A stretch of 64,000 nt of DNA from Vibrio sp. HB236076 (GTDB lineage Bacteria; Pseudomonadota; Gammaproteobacteria; Enterobacterales; Vibrionaceae). The stretch covers positions 186,001 through 250,000 of the forward strand of contig NZ_CP162601.1 of the NCBI RefSeq assembly GCF_040957575.1, written 5' to 3'. The translations under genes were made by a program, and so were the position numbers. This document shows, one piece after another, positions 29,051-40,444 of this stretch; within the stretch, counting starts at the first letter, position 1; each line of letters starts with the position of its first letter. The notes beneath the pieces are model-generated. The model worked only from the letters and a program-made list of their open reading frames with translations, did not search any database and was not told the origin of the DNA.

Positions 29051-29515
29051 ATGAGTCACCCAACGATTTTTTTGCCCGATGAGCACGCAACTGTGGCGCT
29101 TGGCCAACAACTTGCAAACGCTTGTAAGCAGCAAACCACGATTTTTTTACACGGTGATCTCGGGGCGGGGAAAACCACTTTTAGCCGAGGTTTTGTCTGT
29201 GCTTTTGGGCATCAAGGCAAGGTGAAAAGCCCTACTTATACCCTAGTTGAGCCTTATCATTTCGATGGGGTGAGCGTGTACCATTTTGATCTTTATCGCT
29301 TAGCGGATCCTGAAGAGTTGGAGTTTATGGGTATTCGCGACTATTTTACACCAGAAGCTTTGTGTTTGGTGGAGTGGCCAGAAAAAGGTCAGGCCTTGTT
29401 ACCACAACCTGATTTTGAAATTACTTTTACTTATCATGGCGAGCAGCGCCGAGCTGAGATCGTGGCGCGAACGCCATACGCACAACAATTATTAGAACAA
29501 TTGGAGTTATGTTGA
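29051..29515 (+). CDS. tsaE: tRNA threonylcarbamoyladenosine biosynthesis ATPase TsaE
   Basis: 154-aa ATPase that works with TsaB and TsaD to put t6A on position 37 of ANN-decoding tRNAs. The P-loop is [15 protein letters not shown], followed by [10 protein letters not shown] and [21 protein letters not shown] is also typical. It begins the tsaE-amiB-mutL-miaA-hfq-hflX run and overlaps amiB by seven bases. Confidence 0.97.
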   Translation: MSHPTIFLPDEHATVALGQQLANACKQQTTIFLHGDLGAGKTTFSRGFVCAFGHQGKVKSPTYTLVEPYHFDGVSVYHFDLYRLADPEELEFMGIRDYFTPEALCLVEWPEKGQALLPQPDFEITFTYHGEQRRAEIVARTPYAQQLLEQLELC

Positions 29516-31218
29516 GTCGACGTTTTTTTTCAGCGGCTTGGATTGCCGCTGCTTTATTGTGTAGCCTGATCCCGACACTGACATGGGCTAATGTTGTCAA
29601 TGGCATTCGAGTTTGGCCATCGCCGGATGATACTCGGGTCGTGATCGATCTTAATGATGAGGCCCGTTATAGTTACTTTACGCTAAGTAGTCCTTCGCGA
29701 TTAGTGGTCGATTTAAAAGACACTAAGATGAAAGTGACATTGCCCAAGTCGGTGACAGAGAGTCCAGTTTTGTCGAAAATACGTCAAAGCTCGCCACCAG
29801 AGCCTTCGACGTATCGCCTGGTGTTTGAACTCAAGAAAAAAACCGATATTGAATTGTTTACTTTAAAGCCAACACCTGAGGGTCAGTACGGCCATCGATT
29901 GGTGGTTGATTTGACGCACAGCGCTAAAGATCGCCAAGCCAAAGCGGCCAGTTATGATCAACCCAAACCACAGGCGAAAGCTCCGTCAACATCAATGCGG
30001 GATATCTTGATCGTAATAGACCCAGGTCATGGCGGTGAAGACCCTGGCTCTATTGGTCCTCATCGCAATTATGAAAAAAACGCCACGCTGAGTATCGGTA
30101 AAAAGCTCGCTCGAAGCCTCAATGCGGTCCCCGGGATCCACACCCGTTTGACGCGTGCTGGCGATTACTACGTGACTTTGGACAAGCGCGTGGCGATCGC
30201 ACGTCAAAACAACGCCGATCTGTTGATTTCTGTACACGCCGATGCCTTTACCTCTCCACAACCACGTGGGGCGTCAGTTTTTGTACTTAATACCCGCCGA
30301 GCCAACACGGAAATTGCACGCTGGGTTGAAAATAAAGAGCGACAATCTGAGCTACTTGGCGGTACGGGGGTGGCCTTTTCTGACAGTATTCAAGATAAAA
30401 ACGTCAATCAAACGTTGCTTGATTTGCAATTTAGCCATTCGCAAAAAGAAGGCTACAAACTTGCCACGGATGTATTATCTCAGCTTGGTCGAGTCACTCG
30501 GTTACACAATAGCAAACCGATCAATACCAGTTTGGCGGTGTTGCGTTCTCCCCAAATCCCATCGATTTTGATTGAGACAGGATTTATTTCGAATCCGACT
30601 GAAGAGCGTTTGCTCTTTCAAGCCTCCCACCAAAACAAATTGGTCGATGCCATTTCTAAAGCGGTGGTTGGCTATTTAAACGACAACCCTCCGCCAGGCA
30701 CCCGGTTGGCTTCGCGAGCAGACCAGACTCACATTGTTCAAAAAGGGGAGTTTTTATCCAAGATTGCCGCCCAATACAATACCTCAACGTCGGCGTTGGT
30801 TAAGGCGAATAAGCTCAAATCCAATACACTGCAAGTGGGGCAGCGCTTGACGATCCCGGGCAGTAGCAGTCAGGTACAAGCGGCGGTGGAGCGCCCTAAA
30901 GTGGAAACAGAAACCTTGACGCACACCGTTGAACGAGGTGAATTCTTGGGCTCGATAGCACAGCATTATCAAGTGGCCGTCAGTGAAATTAAGCGCGAGA
31001 ACCGATTGAAAAGCGATGTTCTACACGTGGGCCAAAAACTGAAAATCACCGTGACTCTCAAGGATAAACCAGTAAAAAAATACAAAGTAAAACGCGGTGA
31101 TTACTTGGGTAAAATAGCGTCTCAACACGGTGTGTCTACTCGCAGTTTACGCGATGCTAACCAGTTAAAATCGGATCAGCTAGCGGTGGGTCAAGTGCTG
31201 TTGATCCCTAATAAGTAA
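29509..31218 (+). CDS. amiB: N-acetylmuramoyl-L-alanine amidase AmiB with three LysM repeats
   Basis: Periplasmic zinc amidase that splits septal peptidoglycan, activated by EnvC. 569 aa: signal peptide (1-27, ending LTWA), AMIN domain (about 30-120, [17 protein letters not shown]), Amidase_3 domain from about 165 with zinc ligands in [16 protein letters not shown] and LISVHADAF and the catalytic glutamate in [11 protein letters not shown]. Three LysM repeats follow (about 405-448, 470-515 and 523-569), each starting HIVQKGEFL-, HTVERGEFL- or [13 protein letters not shown]. E. coli AmiB has no LysM; they should add peptidoglycan binding. The ATG overlaps the tsaE stop, suggesting translational coupling. 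Confidence 0.96.
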   Translation: MLSRRFFSAAWIAAALLCSLIPTLTWANVVNGIRVWPSPDDTRVVIDLNDEARYSYFTLSSPSRLVVDLKDTKMKVTLPKSVTESPVLSKIRQSSPPEPSTYRLVFELKKKTDIELFTLKPTPEGQYGHRLVVDLTHSAKDRQAKAASYDQPKPQAKAPSTSMRDILIVIDPGHGGEDPGSIGPHRNYEKNATLSIGKKLARSLNAVPGIHTRLTRAGDYYVTLDKRVAIARQNNADLLISVHADAFTSPQPRGASVFVLNTRRANTEIARWVENKERQSELLGGTGVAFSDSIQDKNVNQTLLDLQFSHSQKEGYKLATDVLSQLGRVTRLHNSKPINTSLAVLRSPQIPSILIETGFISNPTEERLLFQASHQNKLVDAISKAVVGYLNDNPPPGTRLASRADQTHIVQKGEFLSKIAAQYNTSTSALVKANKLKSNTLQVGQRLTIPGSSSQVQAAVERPKVETETLTHTVERGEFLGSIAQHYQVAVSEIKRENRLKSDVLHVGQKLKITVTLKDKPVKKYKVKRGDYLGKIASQHGVSTRSLRDANQLKSDQLAVGQVLLIPNK

Positions 31219-31227
31219 GGAGTGGCT

Positions 31228-33327
31228 ATGGCTATCGAAATTTTACCCGCTCGTTTGGCTAACCAAATAGCGGCCGGTGAAGTGGTTGAGCGGCCTGCCT
31301 CCGTGGTCAAGGAATTGGTTGAAAACAGCATTGATGCGGGCGCAACGCGAATCGAAGTTGACATCGAAAAGGGAGGGGCCAAGCTCATTCGCGTGCGAGA
31401 CAATGGTAAGGGGATCCCTAAGCAAGAACTGCAACTTGCATTGAGCCGTCATGCGACCTCCAAGATCCACACATTGGATGATCTCGAAGCGATCATGAGT
31501 TTGGGCTTTCGCGGTGAAGCCTTAGCCAGTATCAGTTCCGTATCGCGTTTGACCCTGACTTCTCGGCCGGCAAACCAAGATGAAGCATGGAGTGCGTATT
31601 CCGAAGGACGCGATATGACGGTTAAGCTCACGCCGGCCGCACATCCGGTCGGGTCTTGTGTTGAAGTCCTTGATCTGTTTTTTAATACCCCTGCGAGGCG
31701 AAAATTTCTACGCACGGAAAAAACGGAGTTCACCCATATCGATGATCTGCTTAAGCGCATTGCCTTAAGTCGTTTTGATATTACCTTACTGTTGCGCCAT
31801 AACGGCAAAGTGATCCGACAATATCGACAAGCCACTGATGAGCGCCAATACGAAAAGCGTATTGGTGCCGTCTGTGGACAAAATTTTGTTCGCCACATGG
31901 TCAAGGTGAACCTCGATCACCAAGGGTTGAAACTGTATGGGTGGATGGTGACGCCAGAAGGGGCCAGGCCACAAAGTGATTTGCAATACTGTTACGTCAA
32001 TGGCCGCATGATGCGCGATAAGTTGATCAATCACGCCATTCGTCAAAGTTATCAAACGGCATTAAAACCGGACCAATATTCGGCGTATGTGTTGTATATT
32101 GAGCTCGACCCCAGTCAAGTGGATGTCAATGTCCACCCTGCAAAACACGAAGTGCGTTTTCACCAAGCCCGTCTGGTGCACGATTTTATTTATCAAGCAC
32201 TGACCGACGCATTAGCACAAAGTATTGATTTGCAGCGTATTGAATCGCCCAGTCGGGCCGTCTCGCATGTCGACAAATCCGATAACGAAGCGCTCACCCA
32301 CTCACCATCCTTGTCTGAGGGGTATCCAGTGAGCAAGTCGCTAGCCGATGAAGGACGCCATTATTCCCAAGTTTCACAACAAAGAGCGCAGGGCGTGCAA
32401 TCCGATTCTCGGCACTCGTTACGCGATCAGTCTGAGCCAGCTAAGCACATTGGTGAAGCGGACAATCGAACACGAGAGACCAATGACGATGATGCCTATC
32501 CCAGTGCCCATTCTCTGGGGCAAAGTCGGCCGGTTGAATCCGCGCAAAGGGACGCTCGCCAAGCACATCAAGGTCAATCTCGTTATGCCCCTCAATCCGG
32601 GCCGAGTGCACAAGAAGTCAAAGCGTATCAAGAATTGTTGAAAACCGCGCCCTGTACGAAAGATCACCCCCCATATCGCCACATGAAAGAGGGAGGCGCT
32701 GAGTCAGGGCAACCGGACGATTGGCAAAGTGGCGTCACAGAGATGGGACCTTGCCCCGAGCTGACATCGCTTGGGAAAGCACTCGCGATAGTACAAGAGC
32801 GATTCTTATTGACCCTAGCTGCACCACACGCTTTACTCGTGTCTTTGCCGCGCGCCGAGTTTTATCGCACATTGGGTCAGCTTATCCCCGGAAAGACGGG
32901 GTTGACCCCACAGCCATTGTTGATCCCTTTGTCGTTGCGATTGACTTCGCCACAAGCGCAGTGTGCTCAGTCTGAATCATACCCTTGGGGGCGTTTGGGC
33001 TTGCACTTTCAAAGCGCGCCGGGGGACAAAGTGACGGTAATGGCGGTGCCAGGCCCTTTGAGACAGCAAAATTTACAACAATTGATTCCAGATCTGTTAT
33101 CTTACGCCACCTCGTTAAACGCCAGCGCTACTGAGGATTTCGAACGCGTTTTGTGTTCTTGGTTGGCGGCAAAGATCGCGGTCATTAAACCGCAATATCG
33201 CTTGGCCGATGGCGTACAATTACTTGCTGAACTAGAGCAACTTTGGCCGGAACACAGCGTGTTAAAGGATCGAAACCTAGTTCAATTTGTTGATTTTCAA
33301 TCCACTATAGTACAGTTATCATCATGA
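31228..33327 (+). CDS. mutL: DNA mismatch repair protein MutL
   Basis: GHKL ATPase linking MutS to MutH. 699 aa. N-terminal ATPase motifs: [48 protein letters not shown] and [11 protein letters not shown]. The C-terminal dimer domain starts near 510 ([17 protein letters not shown]). The endonuclease motif DQHAxxExxxxE is absent, as expected in MutH/Dam organisms. The linker (about 335-505) is long and Ser/Gln/His-rich, making the protein about 85 residues longer than E. coli MutL. ATG 31228 is chosen because AAGGAG lies 5 bases before it. It overlaps miaA by four bases. Confidence 0.97.
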   Translation: MAIEILPARLANQIAAGEVVERPASVVKELVENSIDAGATRIEVDIEKGGAKLIRVRDNGKGIPKQELQLALSRHATSKIHTLDDLEAIMSLGFRGEALASISSVSRLTLTSRPANQDEAWSAYSEGRDMTVKLTPAAHPVGSCVEVLDLFFNTPARRKFLRTEKTEFTHIDDLLKRIALSRFDITLLLRHNGKVIRQYRQATDERQYEKRIGAVCGQNFVRHMVKVNLDHQGLKLYGWMVTPEGARPQSDLQYCYVNGRMMRDKLINHAIRQSYQTALKPDQYSAYVLYIELDPSQVDVNVHPAKHEVRFHQARLVHDFIYQALTDALAQSIDLQRIESPSRAVSHVDKSDNEALTHSPSLSEGYPVSKSLADEGRHYSQVSQQRAQGVQSDSRHSLRDQSEPAKHIGEADNRTRETNDDDAYPSAHSLGQSRPVESAQRDARQAHQGQSRYAPQSGPSAQEVKAYQELLKTAPCTKDHPPYRHMKEGGAESGQPDDWQSGVTEMGPCPELTSLGKALAIVQERFLLTLAAPHALLVSLPRAEFYRTLGQLIPGKTGLTPQPLLIPLSLRLTSPQAQCAQSESYPWGRLGLHFQSAPGDKVTVMAVPGPLRQQNLQQLIPDLLSYATSLNASATEDFERVLCSWLAAKIAVIKPQYRLADGVQLLAELEQLWPEHSVLKDRNLVQFVDFQSTIVQLSS

Positions 33328-34259
33328 CCGACACTCGCCCACTCGCGCTCTTTTTAATGGGGCCAACTGCTTCTGGCAAAACTGAACTTGCCATCCGTCT
33401 GCGTCAGCGTTATCCGGTAGAAATTATCAGTGTTGACTCAGCATTAATTTACCGCGATATGGACATCGGTACGGCAAAGCCCGATCAGCAAGAACTCGCT
33501 TTAGCGCCTCATCGCCTGATCGATATTCTTGACCCTGCACAAAGCTACTCCGCCGCAGATTTTCGCCGCGACGCACTTGACGCCATGAATGAGATCGCTT
33601 CTCAAGGGAAGATCCCGCTCTTAGTGGGGGGCACTATGTTGTATTTTAAAGCCTTATTGGAAGGTTTATCACCACTTCCACCGGCAAATGATGAAATTCG
33701 TCGTCAAATTGAACAAGAAGCATTGACGAAAGGTTGGTCAATATTGCACGATGAGCTATATCAAGTGGATCCGGTGTCTGCAAAGCGCATTCATCCCAAT
33801 GATCCACAGCGTTTATCTCGAGCACTGGAAGTGTATCGTGTGACGGGAAAGTCATTGACTGAGTTGACCGCGACCAAGGGTGAACCATTGCCATTTAAAG
33901 TGGCTCAATTTGCCATTGCACCTCAAGAGCGCGCCGAGTTGCATCGCCGTATTGAATGGCGTTTTGAGCGCATGATAGAAAATGGCTTTGAACAAGAAGT
34001 AAAGGCTTTGTACCAGCGCGGTGATTTACACGCTGATTTGCCCTCGATACGCTGTGTCGGTTACCGACAGATGTGGGATTACCTCGCGGGACAAACCTCA
34101 CTCGATGAAGCGGTATTTAAAGGAGTTTGTGCCACGCGCCAGCTCGCCAAGCGACAGATCACTTGGCTAAGAGGGTGGGAGAATTTAACGTGGCTCGATA
34201 GTGAAGAGATTGATCAAGCAGAGCGTTTAATGTCACAGGCCATTGACGCCAGTGTCTAG
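33324..34259 (+). CDS. miaA: tRNA dimethylallyltransferase
   Basis: Adds the isopentenyl group to A37 of UNN-decoding tRNAs. 311 aa. P-loop [11 protein letters not shown], then [27 protein letters not shown] and [19 protein letters not shown]; the tRNA-binding end has [11 protein letters not shown] and [10 protein letters not shown]. The start codon overlaps the mutL stop (ATGA). hfq follows after 192 bases, where an hfq promoter is expected. Confidence 0.98.
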   Translation: MTDTRPLALFLMGPTASGKTELAIRLRQRYPVEIISVDSALIYRDMDIGTAKPDQQELALAPHRLIDILDPAQSYSAADFRRDALDAMNEIASQGKIPLLVGGTMLYFKALLEGLSPLPPANDEIRRQIEQEALTKGWSILHDELYQVDPVSAKRIHPNDPQRLSRALEVYRVTGKSLTELTATKGEPLPFKVAQFAIAPQERAELHRRIEWRFERMIENGFEQEVKALYQRGDLHADLPSIRCVGYRQMWDYLAGQTSLDEAVFKGVCATRQLAKRQITWLRGWENLTWLDSEEIDQAERLMSQAIDASV

Positions 34260-34451
34260 TTCGCTATGTCATCTTTTCACTTTTGCTTGAACCAGACTAA
34301 AATTGGTTTGGTTCGAAACGTGTACTACACTTTGAATGATTCAGGTGTTTTTTATCGTTTAGCCTAGATGCAAAGGCCACTTGAAGCTCGGTTTATTTGC
34401 ACGCACCACTAGCTAAATAATTACAATAGAACTCAAATAAGGAAAAATAAA

Positions 34452-34727
34452 ATGGCTAAGGGGCAATCTCTACAAGACCCATTTTTGAACGCTTTGCGTC
34501 GTGAACGTATCCCAGTCTCGATTTATCTTGTCAATGGGATCAAACTACAAGGTCAAATTGAATCCTTTGATCAATTTGTCATCCTACTCAAAAATACCGT
34601 AAACCAAATGGTGTATAAACACGCCATTTCAACTGTGGTTCCTGCGCGTCCAGTCAGTCACCACACTGGCGAAACCCGCAATGGCGGAGACCGCCCACAA
34701 GAGAAAACGGAATCAAATCCTGAATAA
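34452..34727 (+). CDS. hfq: RNA chaperone Hfq
   Basis: Hexameric Sm-like protein pairing small RNAs with mRNAs. 91 aa. Sm1 holds [20 protein letters not shown] (the proximal and rim sites, including RRER) and [18 protein letters not shown]; Sm2 is [14 protein letters not shown], with the key YKH. The C-terminal tail is short (about 25 residues, ending ESNPE), shorter than in E. coli. AAGGAAA precedes the ATG. Confidence 0.98.
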   Translation: MAKGQSLQDPFLNALRRERIPVSIYLVNGIKLQGQIESFDQFVILLKNTVNQMVYKHAISTVVPARPVSHHTGETRNGGDRPQEKTESNPE

Positions 34728-34756
34728 ACTACATCAACAAATAAGGAGTGGATTGC

Positions 34757-36067
34757 TTGTTTGACCGTTACGAAGCCGGTGAGCGAGCCGTATTAGTCCA
34801 TATCAACTTTACGCAAGAAGGGGAGTGGGACGATCTCAGCGAGTTTGAGATGCTGGTGTCGTCTGCTGGTGTTTCCACGTTACAAGTCGTCACCGGAAGC
34901 CGCCAGTCACCACACCCTAAGTACTACGTTGGAGAGGGAAAAGCTGAGGAAATTGCCCATGCGGTAAAAATGGCCGAAGCGGATATCGTGATTTTTAATC
35001 ACGCCCTTTCCCCTGCCCAAGAACGCAATTTAGAAGCATTGTGTCAATGTCGAGTGCTTGATCGCACCGGTTTGATCCTCGATATCTTTGCTCAGCGCGC
35101 TCGAACGCATGAAGGTAAACTTCAGGTCGAGCTTGCACAGTTAAGGCACATATCGACGCGTTTGATCCGGGGTTGGACACACTTAGAAAGACAAAAAGGC
35201 GGGATCGGTTTACGTGGGCCTGGGGAAACTCAGCTCGAGACCGACAGACGTTTGTTGCGTGACCGTATTAAAGCGATATTACGGCGTTTAGAAAAAGTAG
35301 CCAAACAGCGTGAGCAAGGTCGAAGAGCTCGCAATCGTGCTGAGATCCCTACCATCTCTTTGGTCGGTTATACCAATGCGGGGAAATCTACCCTGTTTAA
35401 CCGTATTACTGAAGCGGGTGTTTATGCAGCCGATCAATTGTTTGCTACCTTAGACCCAACTCTGCGTAAGATAGAGTTAGATGACATTGGCACGGCGATC
35501 TTAGCTGATACCGTAGGTTTTATTCGTCATCTACCTCACGATTTAGTGGCTGCGTTTAAAGCCACCTTACAAGAAACGCAAGAAGCTGACATTTTGTTAC
35601 ATGTTGTTGATGCCAGTGATGAGCGTTTTCGTGAGAATATTCAGGCTGTTGATACTGTTCTTGAAGAAATCGATGCCCATGAAGTGCCGGCGTTGTTGGT
35701 CATGAACAAAATTGACAACCTTGAAGATCAGTCTCCTCGAATCGAGCGTGATGAAGAGGGCCAGATACGCGCGGTATGGGTGTCGGCAATGTCAGGTGAA
35801 GGTATTGATATTCTCTACCAAGCCCTGACTGAACGCTTGGCCTCTACAATGGTTGAAGTGGCATTGTGCATTGGGCCACAACACCAAGGTAAATTGCGCA
35901 GTTTGTTCTTCAAAATGAAGTGCATTCAAAGTGAAGAATATGATCTAGACGGTAACTTGTTGATAAACATTCGATTGCAACAGGTAGATTGGTCTAGACT
36001 AGAGAAGAGAGAAGGGGCAGTACTAGTGGACTGCGTCACAGACAACACGTCTGTTTCGGTGTCATAG
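34757..36067 (+). CDS. hflX: Ribosome-associated GTPase HflX
   Basis: GTPase that splits stalled or stress-arrested 70S ribosomes. 436 aa from a TTG start: MFDRYEAGERAVLVH then matches E. coli and AAGGAG (34743-34748) lies 8 bases upstream; a GTG at 34748 overlaps that site. N-terminal domain with VVTGSRQSPHPKYYVGEGKA, glycine-rich linker GGIGLRGPGETQLETDRR, then G1 GYTNAGKSTLFN, G3 DTVGFIRHLP and G4 NKID. It follows hfq by 29 bases. Confidence 0.96.
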   Translation: MFDRYEAGERAVLVHINFTQEGEWDDLSEFEMLVSSAGVSTLQVVTGSRQSPHPKYYVGEGKAEEIAHAVKMAEADIVIFNHALSPAQERNLEALCQCRVLDRTGLILDIFAQRARTHEGKLQVELAQLRHISTRLIRGWTHLERQKGGIGLRGPGETQLETDRRLLRDRIKAILRRLEKVAKQREQGRRARNRAEIPTISLVGYTNAGKSTLFNRITEAGVYAADQLFATLDPTLRKIELDDIGTAILADTVGFIRHLPHDLVAAFKATLQETQEADILLHVVDASDERFRENIQAVDTVLEEIDAHEVPALLVMNKIDNLEDQSPRIERDEEGQIRAVWVSAMSGEGIDILYQALTERLASTMVEVALCIGPQHQGKLRSLFFKMKCIQSEEYDLDGNLLINIRLQQVDWSRLEKREGAVLVDCVTDNTSVSVS

Positions 36068-36110
36068 TGTTGCTACACGTATAACGTCATATCAATGATG
36101 GAGCTTTCTA

Positions 36111-37310
36111 ATGGCGTGGAATGAGCCTGGAAATAACAACAATGGCGATAATGGTCGCGATAAAGACCCATGGGGTAATAACAACCGTGGTGATCGCCAA
36201 AACGGCGGTCGAGATCAAGGCCCACCAGATCTTGATGAAGTCTTTAACAAACTGAGCCAAAAGCTTGGCGGTAAATTCGGTAAAAAAGGCAAAGGGCCTT
36301 CGCTCGGCGGTGGCGGTACCATTGGCCTTGGTATAGTGGCAGTCATCGCTGTCGCTGTCTGGGTTTTTGCTGGCTTTTACACCATAGGCGAAGCGGAGCG
36401 AGGCGTGGTATTGCGTTTGGGTAAATACGATCGCATCGTTGAACCAGGTCTAAACTGGCGTCCTCGTTTTATCGATGAAGTGACCCCTGTCAATGTTCAA
36501 TCAATTCGTTCATTGCGCTCATCAGGTACAATGCTGACGAAAGACGAAAACGTGGTCACTGTGTCAATGGATGTTCAATACCGCGTTTCTGATCCTTACA
36601 AGTATTTGTACCGTGTGACACGGGCTGATGACAGTTTGCGTCAAGCAACGGATTCTGCTCTGCGTGCGGTGATCGGTGATTCTTTAATGGACAGTATCTT
36701 GACCAGCGGTCGTCAGCAAATTCGTCAAAGTACTCAAGAAACCTTGAACGAAATCGTTGATAAGTACGACATGGGTATTAGCTTAGTTGACGTTAACTTC
36801 CAGTCGGCTCGTCCGCCAGAGCAAGTTAAAGATGCCTTTGATGATGCAATTGCGGCGCGAGAAGATGAAGAGCGTTATATTCGCGAAGCCGAAGCGTACA
36901 AAAATGAAATTTTGCCAAAAGCAACCGGTCGCGCTGAGCGTCTGAGAAAAGAAGCCCAAGGTTACACCGAGCGCGTGGTCAATGAAGCTCAAGGTCAAGT
37001 GGCACAATTTAACAAATTGCTGCCAGAGTATCAGGCCGCCCCTGAAGTGACGCGTGAACGTCTGTACTTAGACACGATGCAGCAAGTGTATAGTTCGACA
37101 TCGAAAGTATTGGTTGACTCTAAATCAAGTGGCAACTTACTTTACCTGCCGATCGACAAACTGGCGGGACAAGAAGGCAAAACTGAGACTAAGAAAACTC
37201 AGCGCTCATCAGCGAGCTACGACAAAATTGACCTCGAACCGTCGAGCTCAAGTAGTGATGATGATACTTCAAGTTCCAACAGCAGCACCAGTCGACAAGG
37301 GAGATACTAA
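36111..37310 (+). CDS. hflK: FtsH protease modulator HflK
   Basis: Membrane-anchored SPFH-domain protein of 399 aa that with HflC forms a cage around FtsH. The N-terminus (1-70) is rich in Asn, Gly and Asp (for example NEPGNNNNGDNGRDKDPWG), then one membrane helix (about 75-98), the SPFH domain (ERGVVLRLGKYDRIVEPGLN) and a helical region; the last 30 residues are Ser/Asp-rich. hflC starts 2 bases after the stop, so expression is coupled. Confidence 0.97.
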   Translation: MAWNEPGNNNNGDNGRDKDPWGNNNRGDRQNGGRDQGPPDLDEVFNKLSQKLGGKFGKKGKGPSLGGGGTIGLGIVAVIAVAVWVFAGFYTIGEAERGVVLRLGKYDRIVEPGLNWRPRFIDEVTPVNVQSIRSLRSSGTMLTKDENVVTVSMDVQYRVSDPYKYLYRVTRADDSLRQATDSALRAVIGDSLMDSILTSGRQQIRQSTQETLNEIVDKYDMGISLVDVNFQSARPPEQVKDAFDDAIAAREDEERYIREAEAYKNEILPKATGRAERLRKEAQGYTERVVNEAQGQVAQFNKLLPEYQAAPEVTRERLYLDTMQQVYSSTSKVLVDSKSSGNLLYLPIDKLAGQEGKTETKKTQRSSASYDKIDLEPSSSSSDDDTSSSNSSTSRQGRY

Positions 37311-37312
37311 TT

Positions 37313-38299
37313 ATGCGTAAGCTTGTCATACCTGTTATCGGCATTTTCCTTGTAGTGACTTTGCTGTCCGTTTTCGTCATCCCTGAAGGCGAGCGCGGTA
37401 TTGTCATTCGCTTTGGGAGAGTGCTTAAAGACAACAACGAAATCGCTCGTATTTACGAGCCTGGCCTTCACTTCAAAATGCCAATGTTTGATCGCGTTAA
37501 ACGCCTTGACGCGCGGATTCAAACCATGGACGGACGTTCAGATCGCTTCGTGACGTCTGAGAAAAAAGACGTGATCATCGACTCTTACGTCAAATGGAAG
37601 ATCCAAGATTTCGGTCAGTACTACTTGGCAACGGGTGGCGGTAATCGACTTACCGCGGAAGCGCTGCTAGAGCGTAAAGTGACCGACGTATTGCGATCTG
37701 AAATCGGTGCCCGTGAAATCAAGCAAATTGTTTCTGGTCCGCGTAACGACGATATCTTGCCAAGTAGCCCAGATGCTGAGGTCGTCAATACTGAAGCGGC
37801 GAAAGAAGCATTAGAAGTGGATGGCGAACGCGATCAAATTATGGATAACGTATTGGCGGATACACGTGATAGTGCGATGAAAGATTTAGGGGTAGAAGTG
37901 GTGGACTTCAGAATGAAGAAAATCAACCTACCTGATGAAATCAGCGAATCGATTTATCGTCGTATGCGTGCAGAGCGTGAAACCGTAGCGCGTAAACACC
38001 GTTCACAAGGTCGTGAAAAAGCAGAAGTGATTCGTGCTCAAGCCGAACTTGAAGTGGCAACCATTCTTGCTGAAGCAGACAGAACCGCTCGTGTTACTCG
38101 AGGTGATGCTGACGCTGAAGCAGCGAAGATTTATTCAGATGCTTATCAAAAAGCGCCAGAGTTTTACAGCTTCTTGCGTTCATTGAAAGCGTATGAGCAG
38201 TCATTTAGCAGCAAAAATGACATTTTGGTTGTCGACCCAAGCAGTGATTTTTTCCGTTTTATGAAAGATCCTAAAGGGGAGCTTTCAGGGACAAAATAA
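37313..38299 (+). CDS. hflC: FtsH protease modulator HflC
   Basis: Partner of HflK, 328 aa. N-terminal membrane anchor (IPVIGIFLVVTLLSVFVI), SPFH domain (PEGERGIVIRFGRVLKDN, GLHFKMPMFDRVKRLDARI), a helix-rich AERETVARKHRSQGREKAE-like region and the C-terminal FYSFLRSLKAYEQSF / LVVDPSSDFFRFM. Terminator follows at 38317. In E. coli yjeT lies between hflC and purA; here the 189-base gap has no gene. Confidence 0.97.
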   Translation: MRKLVIPVIGIFLVVTLLSVFVIPEGERGIVIRFGRVLKDNNEIARIYEPGLHFKMPMFDRVKRLDARIQTMDGRSDRFVTSEKKDVIIDSYVKWKIQDFGQYYLATGGGNRLTAEALLERKVTDVLRSEIGAREIKQIVSGPRNDDILPSSPDAEVVNTEAAKEALEVDGERDQIMDNVLADTRDSAMKDLGVEVVDFRMKKINLPDEISESIYRRMRAERETVARKHRSQGREKAEVIRAQAELEVATILAEADRTARVTRGDADAEAAKIYSDAYQKAPEFYSFLRSLKAYEQSFSSKNDILVVDPSSDFFRFMKDPKGELSGTK

Positions 38300-38316
38300 C
38301 AGCAACGTATTGAAAC

Positions 38317-38344
38317 TAAAGACTCCTTCGGGAGTCTTTTTTTT
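38317..38344 (+). terminator. Terminator after hflC
   Basis: AAAGACTCC-TTCG-GGAGTCTTT with a run of eight T; it ends the hflX-hflK-hflC transcript. Confidence 0.92.
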
Positions 38345-38467
38345 ATCGCTCGATCACACTCAACTGACGGGGGCAATTATTGATACATTGGTTAATTTGA
38401 CGACGATTGACAAAGGGACAAAAAATAACTGCAAGATGGCTTCGACGATGCTAGAATCCTTTTTTAA

Positions 38468-39787
<1,320 letters not shown>

Positions 39788-39837
39788 TTGCGCGGCGTGC
39801 CTGACACGTCCATGAATGAGAAAGTGTAAAAATAGAT

Positions 39838-39867
39838 AAAAAGCATGCCGGGCGCATGCTTTTTTTA
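39838..39867 (+). terminator. Terminator after purA
   Basis: AAGCATGC (39841-39848) pairs with GCATGCTT (39854-39861) around CGGGC, with a T-run to 39867. Confidence 0.92.
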
Positions 39868-40364
39868 TACCTTGAATAATAGAGGTCATCTTTCAAGAGC
39901 CAGTCAGGTCTCTAATGGCAACGTCATCATCACCGAAGGTGACCGTGTTAACTTATTTGAAGTGAATGATGATGGGGACACGGTATGGAACGACGTCACC
40001 CCCGGTTGATAGTTCAGGCATCATGACGCAAGGCAGTGACTCAGAAAATAATGGTGTCTTTCACGCTTATCGTTATCCCACCAATTATCATGGGTTGGCC
40101 TATTACTGTTTGGTTTCATCGGGAAGTATTGAATCGGGCACCGGTACCAGAACTTGCACACGATACTATTCATCGCCCTTTTCGCTAAAGAGGGTACTGA
40201 GCGAATCAGCGAATTTAGTCTTTGTCGTCGCTCTTTAGCATACGGCGTTATACGTGATGAAAAGCGCATCAGTAAATCGAACAAATACTCGCCAATTTTT
40301 TTCTTTTGTGATAAAAAAATAGTCAATGGCGGCAAAGGTTTGCCGCACAGTGGTGGTTTTTTAT
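39868..40364. other. Gap with possible gene relic upstream of motX
   Basis: No intact gene is seen. On the + strand about 39895-40008 one frame reads like real protein (NGNVIITEGDRVNLFEV then NDDGDTVWNDVTPG, ending in a stop) but has no start or ribosome site, so it may be a decayed coding remnant. A GCGGCAAA/TTTGCCGC palindrome lies at 40329-40346. Long open frames on either strand have no recognisable family. Confidence 0.3.
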
Positions 40365-40391
40365 TAAAGCTTGCCACTCGGTGGCCGATAG
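40365..40391 (+). promoter_or_regulatory. Sigma-28 (FliA) promoter of motX
   Basis: TAAAGCTT (40365-40372), exactly 11 bases, then GCCGATAG (40384-40391). The flagellar sigma-28 consensus is TAAAGTTT-N11-GCCGATAA, so 14 of 16 positions match. It lies about 55 bases before motX, in the right orientation. Confidence 0.8.
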
Positions 40392-40444
40392 CCTTTTCAT
40401 ACCCAATACGTTTGAATTGACCAGACCTGCGTGGAAAGAGCCCT

